A DNA stretch of 64,000 nucleotides from Geminicoccus sp036263595 (GTDB taxonomy: Bacteria; Pseudomonadota; Alphaproteobacteria; Geminicoccales; Geminicoccaceae): assembly GCF_036263595.1 (NCBI RefSeq), contig NZ_DATAGQ010000110.1:1-64000 (forward strand), read 5' to 3'. The notes beneath the pieces are model-generated. The model saw only the letters and a list, made by a program, of their open reading frames with translations, was not told the origin of the DNA and ran no database searches. The translations under genes and the position numbers were made by a program. Shown here one piece after another: positions 43,481 through 51,599 of this stretch; position 1 is the first letter of the stretch, and each line of letters opens with the position of its first letter.

Positions 43481-44122
43481 ATGTCTGGCATGCACGCCCG
43501 ACTGAAGACCCGCACGTCGGCTTGGCACGCCCGGGTCGAACGCGCCTTCGACCTGAAGAGGGTCGTGCGGGACCTGGACCATTACATCTGGACGATCCGT
43601 TGCCTGCGGCAGGCCCATGAACTGATCCGCTGGGAGGCCGAGCGCCTGGATCGGCAGACGGGTTCAGGCCGGCTGGCGATGCGGCTGGCATGGATGGATA
43701 TCGATCTCGCTGCCCTTGGCGCGGCGTCGCCTCCCCCGCCGGAAATGGAGTGGAGCCTGGCGTCGTCGGATCATCTGCTTGGGGCTTTATACGTCCTGAA
43801 CGGATCGGCCCTGGGCGGCCAGATCATACTTGGGCGCGTTTGTATCGGGCTTGGCCTGAGCCCACGGTCAGGCGCGCGATACTTCCGCGGGGACGGGCGA
43901 AGGACCCGCACGATCTGGCAGGCTTTTCTCGATGAACTGGCGGACATCGACCCCCTGTCCGCCAGGGGCGATCGGGTCGAGCAAGGCGCCCTCCAGACCT
44001 TCTCCTTGTTGCACCAGCTGCTTTCGCGGACCGTCCTGTTGCGGCCGCTTGCGGTCGAGGCAGTGGAGCCGGATATCCCCACCAAGAAGCTCTGCCGCAA
44101 TCTGGCCAGCATCGCCGGCTAG
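43481..44122 (+). CDS. bphO: Biliverdin-producing heme oxygenase (BphO type)
   Basis: A 213-residue heme oxygenase that opens heme to biliverdin, iron and CO. The proximal heme ligand is H16 in TSAWHARVERAFDL. The distal-helix glycines are in YVLNGSALGGQIILGR. The start at 43481 has AGGAAGG ten bases upstream; a second ATG is at 43490. It is divergent from the AraC-bacteriophytochrome pair across about 97 bases, as expected for a gene that makes the phytochrome's bilin. Redox partners are not encoded nearby. Confidence 0.9.
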   Translation: MSGMHARLKTRTSAWHARVERAFDLKRVVRDLDHYIWTIRCLRQAHELIRWEAERLDRQTGSGRLAMRLAWMDIDLAALGAASPPPPEMEWSLASSDHLLGALYVLNGSALGGQIILGRVCIGLGLSPRSGARYFRGDGRRTRTIWQAFLDELADIDPLSARGDRVEQGALQTFSLLHQLLSRTVLLRPLAVEAVEPDIPTKKLCRNLASIAG

Positions 44123-44316
44123 AAGGGCTCTGCCGACGCGGTGACGCTTTAGCGGTCTCACTCCAGGCTCGTCGTCATGGAGGCATCCTTCAGAGCACAC
44201 CCTCCTGCGGATGATCCGCCGCCATCGTGGAGCCGTCTTGCGGCACCGCCTGTTTCCTCATCGACTGGCTGCCATCTACGATGAGCGGCCGGCAAAAGAG
44301 ATCGGGAGGAAGCCAC

Positions 44317-45528
44317 GTGTCGAAGGTCGGGAAGGTTGCACTGTTCACCAACGAGTACCCGCCCAACGTCTATGGCGGTGCCGGCGTGCACGTGGAGTAC
44401 CTGTCAAGGGCCATGGCCAAGCTCCTCGCCGTCGAGGTGCGCTGCTTCGGCAACCAGAAGAGCGAGGGCGGCAACCCGGTCGTGCGCGGCTATCCGGCCT
44501 GGACGGAAGCGAAGCAGGGCACCGATCCGCGCTTTGGCAGCGCCATCGACGCCTATGCCCGCTCGCTCGCAATGGCCAAGGACACGCTGGATGCCGACGT
44601 GGCGCACTGCCACACCTGGTACACCGACATGGCCGGCATGATCGCGAGCCGGCTCTGGGACGTGCCCTTCGTCCTGACCGTCCACTCGCTGGAGCCGCTG
44701 CGCCCCTGGAAGGTCGAGCAGCTCGGCAACGCCTACCACCTGAGTACCTGGATGGAGCGCACGGCGATGGAGCATGCCGACGCGATCATCGCCGTCTCGA
44801 AGGAGACCCGCGAGGACGTGCTCCGCCTGTTCGATGTCCAGCCGGCCCGGGTGCATGTCATCCATAACGGCATCGATCCCGAGGAGTACCGCCGGACCGA
44901 GGCGGACGACGCGCTGACGCGCTACGGCGTCGATCCGGCAAGGCCCTATCTGCTCTTCGTCGGCCGGATCACGCGGCAAAAGGGGATCATCCACCTCGTC
45001 AACGCGATCCCGGAGATCGATCCTTCCCTGCAGATCGTCCTGTGCGCGGGCGCGCCTGATACGCCCGAGATCGGCCGCGAGATGGAGGCCCGCGTGGCCG
45101 AGGTCAGCGCCAAGCGCCCGGGCGTGATCTGGGTGCGCGAGATGCTGCCGCGGGCCGAGGTCATCCAGTTCTACAATCATGCCGCCATCTTCTGCTGCCC
45201 CTCGGTCTACGAGCCGTTCGGCATCATCAACCTCGAGGCCATGGCCTGCGAGACGGCCGTCGTCGCCTCGGCCGTGGGCGGCATTCCGGAGGTGGTCGTG
45301 CCGGAGGAGACCGGCCTGCTCGTCAACCCGAGGATCCGGGCCGGCAGCTTCGAGCCGGCCAATCCCGTGGAATTCTCGGCCGGCCTTGCCGCCGCGATCA
45401 ACCGGCTGGCCCGCGACCCGGATCTGCGGGCACGCTTTGGTGCCAATGGCCGCCGCCGCGCGGTCGAGCAGTTCAGCTGGGACGCCATCGCGCAGCGCAC
45501 GGTCGATCTCTACCATTCGCTACTCTAG
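44317..45528 (+). CDS. glgA: GT4 glycosyltransferase, GlgA/GlgM-type glycogen synthase
   Basis: A 403-residue retaining glycosyltransferase (GT-B fold, family GT4) of the corynebacterial GlgA type. It transfers glucose from a nucleotide sugar to glycogen or maltose-1-phosphate. The N-terminal VALFTNEYPPNVYGGAGVHVEYLSR and the donor-site region CPSVYEPFGIINLEAMACETAVVAS are diagnostic. The GTG at 44317 is chosen for GGGAGGA six bases upstream; longer frames add unrelated residues. No other glycogen genes are adjacent. Confidence 0.85.
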   Translation: MSKVGKVALFTNEYPPNVYGGAGVHVEYLSRAMAKLLAVEVRCFGNQKSEGGNPVVRGYPAWTEAKQGTDPRFGSAIDAYARSLAMAKDTLDADVAHCHTWYTDMAGMIASRLWDVPFVLTVHSLEPLRPWKVEQLGNAYHLSTWMERTAMEHADAIIAVSKETREDVLRLFDVQPARVHVIHNGIDPEEYRRTEADDALTRYGVDPARPYLLFVGRITRQKGIIHLVNAIPEIDPSLQIVLCAGAPDTPEIGREMEARVAEVSAKRPGVIWVREMLPRAEVIQFYNHAAIFCCPSVYEPFGIINLEAMACETAVVASAVGGIPEVVVPEETGLLVNPRIRAGSFEPANPVEFSAGLAAAINRLARDPDLRARFGANGRRRAVEQFSWDAIAQRTVDLYHSLL

Positions 45529-45822
45529 GCTCAGGGGTCCTGCGGGCCCTGAAGGCGTCGCCATGGTTCAGGATCATGCGCGGTCCGGTCGGGATTGGAT
45601 GGAGATCGGCAGGGACCGGCCTCGCCGGAAGCGGCCCGTTGCTCTGGCAACTGGGCTGCCGGGCGAGGATCGTCCGGCAGCCGAACAGCGGGCAATAGGA
45701 GATGCCGCCCGGCCGCAGCACCGGACACCAGGATGGCATCGAGAACAATGATAGCCGCTGGCAGGTCATCTCCGTTCGCGGGCACTTGGTTCCTTCGCCC
45801 CGCTCCTGCCATCGTCATGCCG

Positions 45823-46092
45823 CTACAGCGCCGCGGCCGGGGGCCTCACCTGCTGCTTGGCGGATCCCCCTGCGCGGGCGCAGGTCTTCGGCCCCGCCTG
45901 GGCAGAGGATTGGTCGCTGCCCACGCCGCTCGCGCGGTGCAGCAGTTCCGCGCAAAGGCGCAGACCTTCGGTTTGGCCTGACCGCCCGACCGTCGGACCG
46001 GCCGCGAACGCGCAGGCAGCACCGGTGCCGACAAGGGTTGCGACCAGCAAGGTCGAATGCAGGCTACGGCAGAATGAATGGTAGATATCCAT
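45823..46092 (-). CDS. Possible small secreted protein
   Basis: An 89-residue frame starting MDIYHSFCRSLHSTLLVATL with GAGGTG about seven bases upstream. It begins with a signal-peptide-like segment (basic, hydrophobic, then ACAFAAG). The rest is low-complexity, alanine/glycine/glutamine rich, with three or four cysteines, and shows no domain. It could be a real small periplasmic protein or a chance frame in GC-rich DNA. Confidence 0.35.
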   Translation of the reverse strand: MDIYHSFCRSLHSTLLVATLVGTGAACAFAAGPTVGRSGQTEGLRLCAELLHRASGVGSDQSSAQAGPKTCARAGGSAKQQVRPPAAAL

Positions 46093-46267
46093 CGACGTTC
46101 ACCTCTGCTGGAGCCCGTGCCCAGCCCGGACAGCAGAGGACTAGCGGCTTCTCGCTCGGCCGCGGGTGACAGGAATCACACGAAACAACTGTATTTACGA
46201 TCATTTCGCGCCGATGCGTCGGGGAGGAGCCGCAGGCGTGACCACTGGCCTCACGTGATCTTGTCCG

Positions 46268-46336
46268 GGAGCCGGCCCGGTTGCCGCCTGCGAGTTTGCC
46301 CGCCATGGCATCCCCGCCCGCCCCGTCGAGCGTTGG
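46268..46336 (+). pseudogene. Remnant of a flavin monooxygenase N-terminus
   Basis: Translates as GAGP-VAACEFARHGIPARPVER, matching the FAD-binding GAGPAGLFAACELARHGIPTRLVER of the intact monooxygenase at 47915. About 45 of 51 bases are identical in the aligned core. It lacks two codons of the loop and is cut off on both sides. This is a short decayed duplicate. Confidence 0.55.
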
Positions 46337-46387
46337 CCGGCTCGGACATGTCGAAGGCCGTTTCTAGGAATACTGGCAAGGCCCGCT

Positions 46388-47491
46388 TCAGGCTGCCTGC
46401 TGCACACGGTTGCTGAAGCGCGCATTGCCAAGGCCTGTACCGACCGTCAGCGCTCCCCAATGGCGGACATCCCGCATGCGATGCGCCTCGCTCAGGCCCT
46501 GCACCACGGCGTCATTGTGGACGACGATGTGGGGCCGGCGACCTGCAATGTCGGGCAGCGCCTCTTGCAGCCGCGCCGGCAGGTTGAACCCAGCTCCTTC
46601 CCATCCGCCGCCTGGCAGGTTCTGGCCGCCACGCTCGATCGTTCCATCTGCCGAGATGACGCCCGGGCAGCCGATGCCGACAAACGGAGCCAAGCGCAGC
46701 CTCTCCTGGTCTGCCTGCCCAGCAAGGCCACGCAGCATCTCTGCCAGTCGGGCGACGGCATCGTTCCGGTCGGGGTGCTCGTCGGCGTGGCGCCAGCGTT
46801 CTGAGGCGAGCACCCGCGCGCCAGACCCATCCTGGGCCGGCCCCAGGCCTATCAGGCCTACACGCATGTTGGTGCCGCCGATGTCGACGGCGAGGATGGC
46901 GTTGCGCCCCTCCAGGACAGCTGGCGGGGCCAGATGGACCGCCCCGCACAGTCCTGCCTCGTCTGGATGACGGGACACCGGGGTTATCTGGATCGGCTCC
47001 CCTTGTGCCTTGAGCAGGATGCCGACACGGCCGATCGCCATCAGGCCGACCCGCGCCTCCAGAAAGCCGCCACCCACTGCAATCCGTTCGGTACCTTGCC
47101 AGGCGGGCAGGCGCAGGAAGCGGCGCACGACGCCAGCCATCTCGTGGGCAAATTCCTCGATGGCCGAATGCACAAGGCCGGCTGCTTCCGGGTCCTCATC
47201 CGCTGCTTGCAGCAGATCGTCCAGTTCGCCCCGATCGATCTGGTGGGTCGGTGTGCCCTCGCCCACCGTACCTTCCAACGGATCCACGCCATTGTTGCCG
47301 CGGCGAACACGTACCCGCCAATCTTCCAGCATCGCGATGAAGGATCGATTGCTGGCGCGATCGCCAAGGAAGCCCTTGCCGGTCGGATCTTCCAACTCGG
47401 CATTGTAGGTGTCGACACGAACCAGGCGCAGGTCCTTGGCGCCATGTTGCGGATCTGCGTTGAACCGCCTTGGCGCAGCATCCTGCGTCAT
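46388..47491 (-). CDS. ROK-type (ASKHA) sugar kinase homologue with swapped halves
   Basis: A 367-residue protein. The C-terminal half (from about residue 197) looks like the start of a ROK kinase: ILAVDIGGTNMRVGL, GIGCPGVISADG, HNDAVVQGLSE and TVGTGLGNARFSNR, where it ends. The N-terminal half instead carries what is normally the ROK C-terminus: AIEEFAHEMAGVVRRFLRL, then TERIAVGGGFLEARVG and DEAGLCGAVHLAP. The order is therefore circularly permuted. The zinc-binding CxCGxxGC loop is absent. A sugar-kinase or regulatory role is likely, with unknown substrate. Similar proteins annotated only as ROK family probably exist in alphaproteobacteria. Confidence 0.78.
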   Translation of the reverse strand: MTQDAAPRRFNADPQHGAKDLRLVRVDTYNAELEDPTGKGFLGDRASNRSFIAMLEDWRVRVRRGNNGVDPLEGTVGEGTPTHQIDRGELDDLLQAADEDPEAAGLVHSAIEEFAHEMAGVVRRFLRLPAWQGTERIAVGGGFLEARVGLMAIGRVGILLKAQGEPIQITPVSRHPDEAGLCGAVHLAPPAVLEGRNAILAVDIGGTNMRVGLIGLGPAQDGSGARVLASERWRHADEHPDRNDAVARLAEMLRGLAGQADQERLRLAPFVGIGCPGVISADGTIERGGQNLPGGGWEGAGFNLPARLQEALPDIAGRRPHIVVHNDAVVQGLSEAHRMRDVRHWGALTVGTGLGNARFSNRVQQAA

Positions 47492-47914
47492 TCCACTCCC
47501 TCACTCGATCTGTGCGTGGCGCGTCCTGAACAAATAGGGTCGGCGGAAGTTTCTCAAGGGCGGCCGCCTGGACGACCTGCCGACATGGCAGCGGATGATC
47601 GCTCGCTGCCAGGCCTGCCGCGGCCGCCTCATCATGGGGTGCGCTATGCCAGGATCCTGGCTATCCGGCCGGGCCCGGCGCAGGCCGGACCATGCGCTGA
47701 CATGGCGCGTCTCCAGTCCCGTGGCGATGATTGCCGCCACGGATTGAGACCCGGCGATGCTGCTGCCGCGGCCTGGCCCGGTCAGCACGGCCTGGACGGA
47801 TGCCCTGCCCTGCCGCCTTCTCGACCATACATGCCTCACATTGTAGAATTGCTCGGTCCACGGCATCCACTCATGATTCCCTGGCCTCACACGTCATCCG
47901 GAGCGGGCAGGTCC
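47492..47914. other. Gene-free intergenic region
   Basis: About 420 bases between divergent genes. Frames here are compositionally random, and I see no clear promoter or hairpin. It presumably holds the promoters of both neighbours. Confidence 0.5.
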
Positions 47915-49465
47915 ATGGTCGTCACATCGTCGGCTGAACGCGTCCTGATCGTGGGCGCCGGCCCGGCCGGCCTGTTCGCCGCGTGCGAGCTTGCCCGCCA
48001 TGGCATCCCCACCCGCCTCGTGGAGCGCCGCGTCGACCCGCACCGAGAGGCGCGTGCCACCGCGATCCAGCCGGCCGTGCTGGAGGTGCTGGGCCGGGCG
48101 GGCGTGCTGCAGCCGTTCCTGGATGCCGGCGTGCCCGTCCGGCGCGTGCGGGTCATAGGTCCCAACGGCGAGGAGATCGCCGCCAGCACGTTCGACGGGA
48201 TCGGCTGCCTGCACGAGCACCAGTGCAGCCTCCCGCAATGGCGCACCGAGCAGATCCTGAACGACCATCTGGAGAAGCTTGGCGGCAGGGTCGAGCGCGG
48301 CGTGGAGGTGCTCGCCGTGGAGGACGCCGAGGTTGGCCTGACCGTGACCCTGCTCCATGCCGACGGTCGGACCGAGCAGGTCCCAGCGCAGTATGTCCTG
48401 GGTGCCGGCGGGGCGCACAGCATCACGCGGACGTCGATCCATGGCACGCTGGAAGGTGCCACCTATATCGGCGAGTTTGTCGCCGCCGACGTGCGCACGG
48501 ACCTGCCGATCCCGCCCGAGGAAGCGCGGCTCTTCCTGGGCCCGCAGGGCCTGGTGCTGCTGGCCCCGCTTCCCGACCATCGCTGGATCATGTTCGTCGG
48601 GGTGGGCGAGGTCGCCGACACCCCGCCGGACGAAGCGCAGCTCGCTGCCCTGGTGAACCAGCGCCTCGGCCACGAGGCGGGCATCCATGACGCGCGCTGG
48701 ATCAACTATTTCAGGATGCACAACCGCATCGCTCCTCGGCTTTCGGAGGGCCGCCGCTTCCTCCTGGGTGATGCCGGCCACCTGTCCAGCCCGCTCGCCG
48801 GCGAAGGGCTCAACAGCGCGCTCATGGATGCCGCCGACATCGCCTGGAAGCTGGCGCTCGTCCTCCAAGGTTCGGCCCGCCCGATCCTGCTCGACAGCTA
48901 TGCCATCGAGCGCAGCCTCGCCGACCATCACGTGCTCGACGTCTCGGACCGGACCCACCGGCACGTCATGGATCTCCTGGCGATGCTGGCCCAGGGCCAG
49001 GTGCCCGAGCCCGACGCGCCGGACGCTGCCCGTGATCTCGCCGGCCAGCGCACCCGCGCCATGCTCGACGTCTCCTATGCCGGCAGCCCCCTAGTGGGCG
49101 ACCACCCGCCGGGTGCCCGGTCGGCCGAGCCCGCACCAGGTTCCCGCTTCCCCGACCGGGCCAGGCTCGCGGGCACCCGTCACCATCTCCTGGTGTTCGG
49201 CACGGCCGACCTGGAGCCGCTGCGCCGGCGCTGGTCCGGATTGGTGGAGATCCTGGACGGCGCGGCGTCAGGCTTCGACGCCACCCGCGCCGGCGTTTCC
49301 GATGGTGGGGCCGTGCTGATCCGCCCGGACGGCATGATCGGCTTTCGCGCAAGCCCGGCCGATGGCCTCGGTCTGGCGGCGCTGGACGCGCATCTCGCCA
49401 GCTATCTCGTTCCCAAGGAACGGACAGCGGCCGCCATCGACCAGGATCAGGACCTGTTCATTTGA
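47915..49465 (+). CDS. FAD-dependent aromatic-type monooxygenase (PheA/TfdB family)
   Basis: A 516-residue class A flavoprotein monooxygenase. FAD-binding GAGPAGLFAACELARHGI is at about 14-31. The FAD/NADPH motif (FLLGDAGHLSSPLAGEGLNSALMDAADIAWKL) is near 285, and a thioredoxin-like C-terminal domain fits the phenol-hydroxylase-like class. The start at 47915 is supported by position before the FAD motif; the ribosome binding site (GAGCGGG) is weak. The frame stays open for nearly a kilobase upstream, antisense to the ROK gene, which is a GC effect. The substrate is probably an aromatic or polyketide-like compound. Confidence 0.88.
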   Translation: MVVTSSAERVLIVGAGPAGLFAACELARHGIPTRLVERRVDPHREARATAIQPAVLEVLGRAGVLQPFLDAGVPVRRVRVIGPNGEEIAASTFDGIGCLHEHQCSLPQWRTEQILNDHLEKLGGRVERGVEVLAVEDAEVGLTVTLLHADGRTEQVPAQYVLGAGGAHSITRTSIHGTLEGATYIGEFVAADVRTDLPIPPEEARLFLGPQGLVLLAPLPDHRWIMFVGVGEVADTPPDEAQLAALVNQRLGHEAGIHDARWINYFRMHNRIAPRLSEGRRFLLGDAGHLSSPLAGEGLNSALMDAADIAWKLALVLQGSARPILLDSYAIERSLADHHVLDVSDRTHRHVMDLLAMLAQGQVPEPDAPDAARDLAGQRTRAMLDVSYAGSPLVGDHPPGARSAEPAPGSRFPDRARLAGTRHHLLVFGTADLEPLRRRWSGLVEILDGAASGFDATRAGVSDGGAVLIRPDGMIGFRASPADGLGLAALDAHLASYLVPKERTAAAIDQDQDLFI

Positions 49466-49504
49466 TGCGAGGGGGTGGTTGGTTTGCTATCGGAGGAGGT
49501 TCTG

Positions 49505-49651
49505 ATGGCCCGTCTGTTCTTGTCGAGCGGAAGTCGAGTGCTCACCGAAGGCCTGCCGGGCGACCATCGCATCACCCGCCTGACGCCGTCGCACCTGCCG
49601 CCGGCCAGGGGCTTTCTGGCCGACAAAGGCGACGTCGCCGACTGGCGCTGA
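49505..49651 (+). CDS. Small unknown protein with strong ribosome binding site
   Basis: A 48-residue frame starting MARLFLSSGSRVLTEGLPGD and ending ADKGDVADWR. GGAGGAGG lies about seven bases before the ATG, one of the best sites in the window. It ends one base before the convergent TetR gene. It resembles no family I know and could be the truncated start of a larger gene. Confidence 0.42.
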   Translation: MARLFLSSGSRVLTEGLPGDHRITRLTPSHLPPARGFLADKGDVADWR

Positions 49652-50248
49652 TCATGGGTCCTGGTCCTTGGCGGCGGCATGCCCCCTGTGCTCGCGGCTC
49701 TGCCGATCTGACAGGATGGCGCTTGCGATGACATCGAAGAGACGATTGGCGCGCGGCGCGAGCGACGGTTGGTCGTTGAGCCATGCAAGTGCTCCGACTA
49801 GTGCGAACAGGTCGACGCCATCGATGTCGGTCCGCGCCATGCTCTCGGCCTGCGCACGGGACAGGAGCCGCGTGCCGGCCGCGCGCATCGTGACGCAGGA
49901 TGCATGGAGGGCGGACTCTGGATCAGCGATGGCAGCCACCATCGAGGCAATGGCACCACTGTAGGCATGTGCGACGGCGACTGCCTCGCGTAGCCACGAC
50001 ACCAGAGCCTGGTCGGGCGAGCCCGACATTTCGAGTTCGCTCGCCCTTGCCGTCAGCTCGTCGAAGCTCGCGCGGAGCAAGGCCTCGAGCAACGCCTCCC
50101 GCGTCGGGAAGTGACGGTACAACGTGCCGAGGCCGACGCCGGCTCTGCGGGCGACATCGCGCAGCGATGCGTCGGCGCCTTGTTCGGCCACGACCTCGCG
50201 CGCGGCCGCGAGTAGCTGGTCATGGTTCTTTTTCGCGTCGGCTCGCAT
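49652..50248 (-). CDS. TetR-family transcriptional regulator
   Basis: A 198-residue repressor. The HTH is ASLRDVARRAGVGLGTLYRHFPTREALLEALL (about 27-58), followed by a ligand-binding helical domain. It is divergent from a zinc-independent quinone-oxidoreductase-like gene, with an inverted repeat between them. It most likely represses that gene and itself. Confidence 0.9.
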   Translation of the reverse strand: MRADAKKNHDQLLAAAREVVAEQGADASLRDVARRAGVGLGTLYRHFPTREALLEALLRASFDELTARASELEMSGSPDQALVSWLREAVAVAHAYSGAIASMVAAIADPESALHASCVTMRAAGTRLLSRAQAESMARTDIDGVDLFALVGALAWLNDQPSLAPRANRLFDVIASAILSDRQSREHRGHAAAKDQDP

Positions 50249-50257
50249 CGGCCCAAC

Positions 50258-50301
50258 TTGACAAACGGAGCGGTGATCCGAATATCCGGAATAGCGCTCC
50301 G
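50258..50301. promoter_or_regulatory. Promoter and operator between TetR and oxidoreductase genes
   Basis: TTGACA at 50258-50263 and AATATC at 50281-50286, 17 bases apart, face the plus-strand gene. An inverted repeat CGGAGCG (50266-50272) and CGCTCCG (50295-50301) straddles the -10 box and is a good candidate TetR operator. Confidence 0.55.
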
Positions 50302-50336
50302 CTTATGATAGTGGATTTGCCTTGAAGGAGAAAGCG

Positions 50337-51344
50337 ATGCCGACGAACACGATGAACGCGATCCGGCTCCACGCGTTCGGTGGCCCCGAGGTGCTGCGTT
50401 ACGAGGAGGTGCCGCTTCCCGAGCTGAGGCCGGGCGAGGTATTGGTCCGCGTTCACGCCGTCGGCATCAATCCTCCCGACTGGTACCTGCGCGACGGGTA
50501 CAAGGCAGTTCCCGGGTTCAAGCCGCCGGTCACCTTGCCCGTCATCCCGGGATCGGACGTGTCGGGCGTCGTCGAGGCTGTCGCGGAGGATGTGCAGAGC
50601 TTCGTCGCCGGCGATGAGGTCTTCGGCATGGTTCGCTTTCCCAGCTTCGGGGACAGCGCTGCCTATGCCGAGTACGTCGCCGCACCTGCGTCGGACCTGG
50701 CACGCAAGCCGGCCGGCATCGATCACGTGCACGCCGCAGGCGCGCCGATGTCAGGTCTCACTGCGTGGCAGTTCCTGATCGAGCTTGGGCACAACGAACC
50801 GAACCCGTTTCAATCGGAGTCGCATCGTCCGGTGCCGCTCGACGGCAGGACGGTGCTCGTCAACGGTGCCGCGGGCGGCCTCGGGCACGTCGCGGTCCAG
50901 CTGGCGAAGTGGAAGGGTGCACACGTCATCGCCGTGGCATCCGGCGCGCAGGAAGCCTTCCTGCGCGAGATCGGCGCCGACGCGTTCATCGACTACACCA
51001 GGAGCCCTCCCGAGGACGTGGCGCATGACGTTGATCTCGTCCTCGATACCCTCGGCGGCCCCACCACCGGTCGTTTCCTGCGCACGCTCAAGCGTGGCGG
51101 CGCCTTGTTCCCGGTGTTCTTGGGCTTCTCCGATGCTGAGGAGGCGGCGAAGCTGGGCATCACCGTCTCGATGACCCAGGTGCGCTCGAATGGCGCGCAG
51201 CTCACGGAACTTGGGCGCTTGCTCGATGCAGGCACGGTCCGCGTCGCCATCGACAGCACCTATCCGCTCGCGGATGCTCGAAGGGCGCACGAGCGGGCTG
51301 CCCGCGGGCACATCCAGGGCAAGATCGCACTGACGGTCGCGTGA
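50337..51344 (+). CDS. NADP-dependent oxidoreductase, quinone oxidoreductase-like MDR
   Basis: A 335-residue medium-chain reductase. The start at 50337 follows AAGGAG. The N-terminal MNAIRLHAFGGPEVLRYEEV is typical of QOR-type enzymes, and VNGAAGGLGHVAVQLAKWKGA binds the nucleotide. The cysteine and histidine zinc ligands are absent, so it is a zinc-independent reductase, probably of quinones or alkenals. It is divergent from and likely repressed by the TetR protein. Confidence 0.9.
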   Translation: MPTNTMNAIRLHAFGGPEVLRYEEVPLPELRPGEVLVRVHAVGINPPDWYLRDGYKAVPGFKPPVTLPVIPGSDVSGVVEAVAEDVQSFVAGDEVFGMVRFPSFGDSAAYAEYVAAPASDLARKPAGIDHVHAAGAPMSGLTAWQFLIELGHNEPNPFQSESHRPVPLDGRTVLVNGAAGGLGHVAVQLAKWKGAHVIAVASGAQEAFLREIGADAFIDYTRSPPEDVAHDVDLVLDTLGGPTTGRFLRTLKRGGALFPVFLGFSDAEEAAKLGITVSMTQVRSNGAQLTELGRLLDAGTVRVAIDSTYPLADARRAHERAARGHIQGKIALTVA

Positions 51345-51599
51345 CGACGAACAATCGAACGATCAAGGAAGAAGCCTGCACCTCATCCCGGAATGACAGG
51401 CCCAGGGCCTTGCTCGTGCCGCCAAGGCCGCAGAGCGGATGGCGCTGGCAGCCTGCCTGACGATCGGTACCCGCCGTTGACCTCGTGAAGCCGCAAGATA
51501 TAGTCAACTGCCAATAGCACGGCACCATGGTCTGCCGCACCGCGGCGCGAATGTCTTGCAGAAGTGCCGGTGGCCAAGAACGATCAGACAGGGAGAGCA

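Larger units (their letters stand above)
45529..46387. other. Mostly gene-free stretch with one small secreted-protein candidate and a gene remnant
   Basis: About 860 bases between the glycogen synthase and the ROK-type gene. It contains a possible small exported protein on the minus strand (45823-46092) and a short decayed copy of a flavin monooxygenase N-terminus (46268-46336). Nothing else is convincing. Confidence 0.5.

Noticed and set aside
47501..47890. A 129-codon minus-strand frame between the kinase and monooxygenase genes
   Set aside because: Low-quality composition, no ribosome binding site and no recognisable motif.
46934..47914. N-terminal extension of the monooxygenase reading frame by 327 codons
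   Set aside because: The extension is antisense to the ROK-type gene and has no family similarity. The FAD-binding motif fixes the start near 47915.
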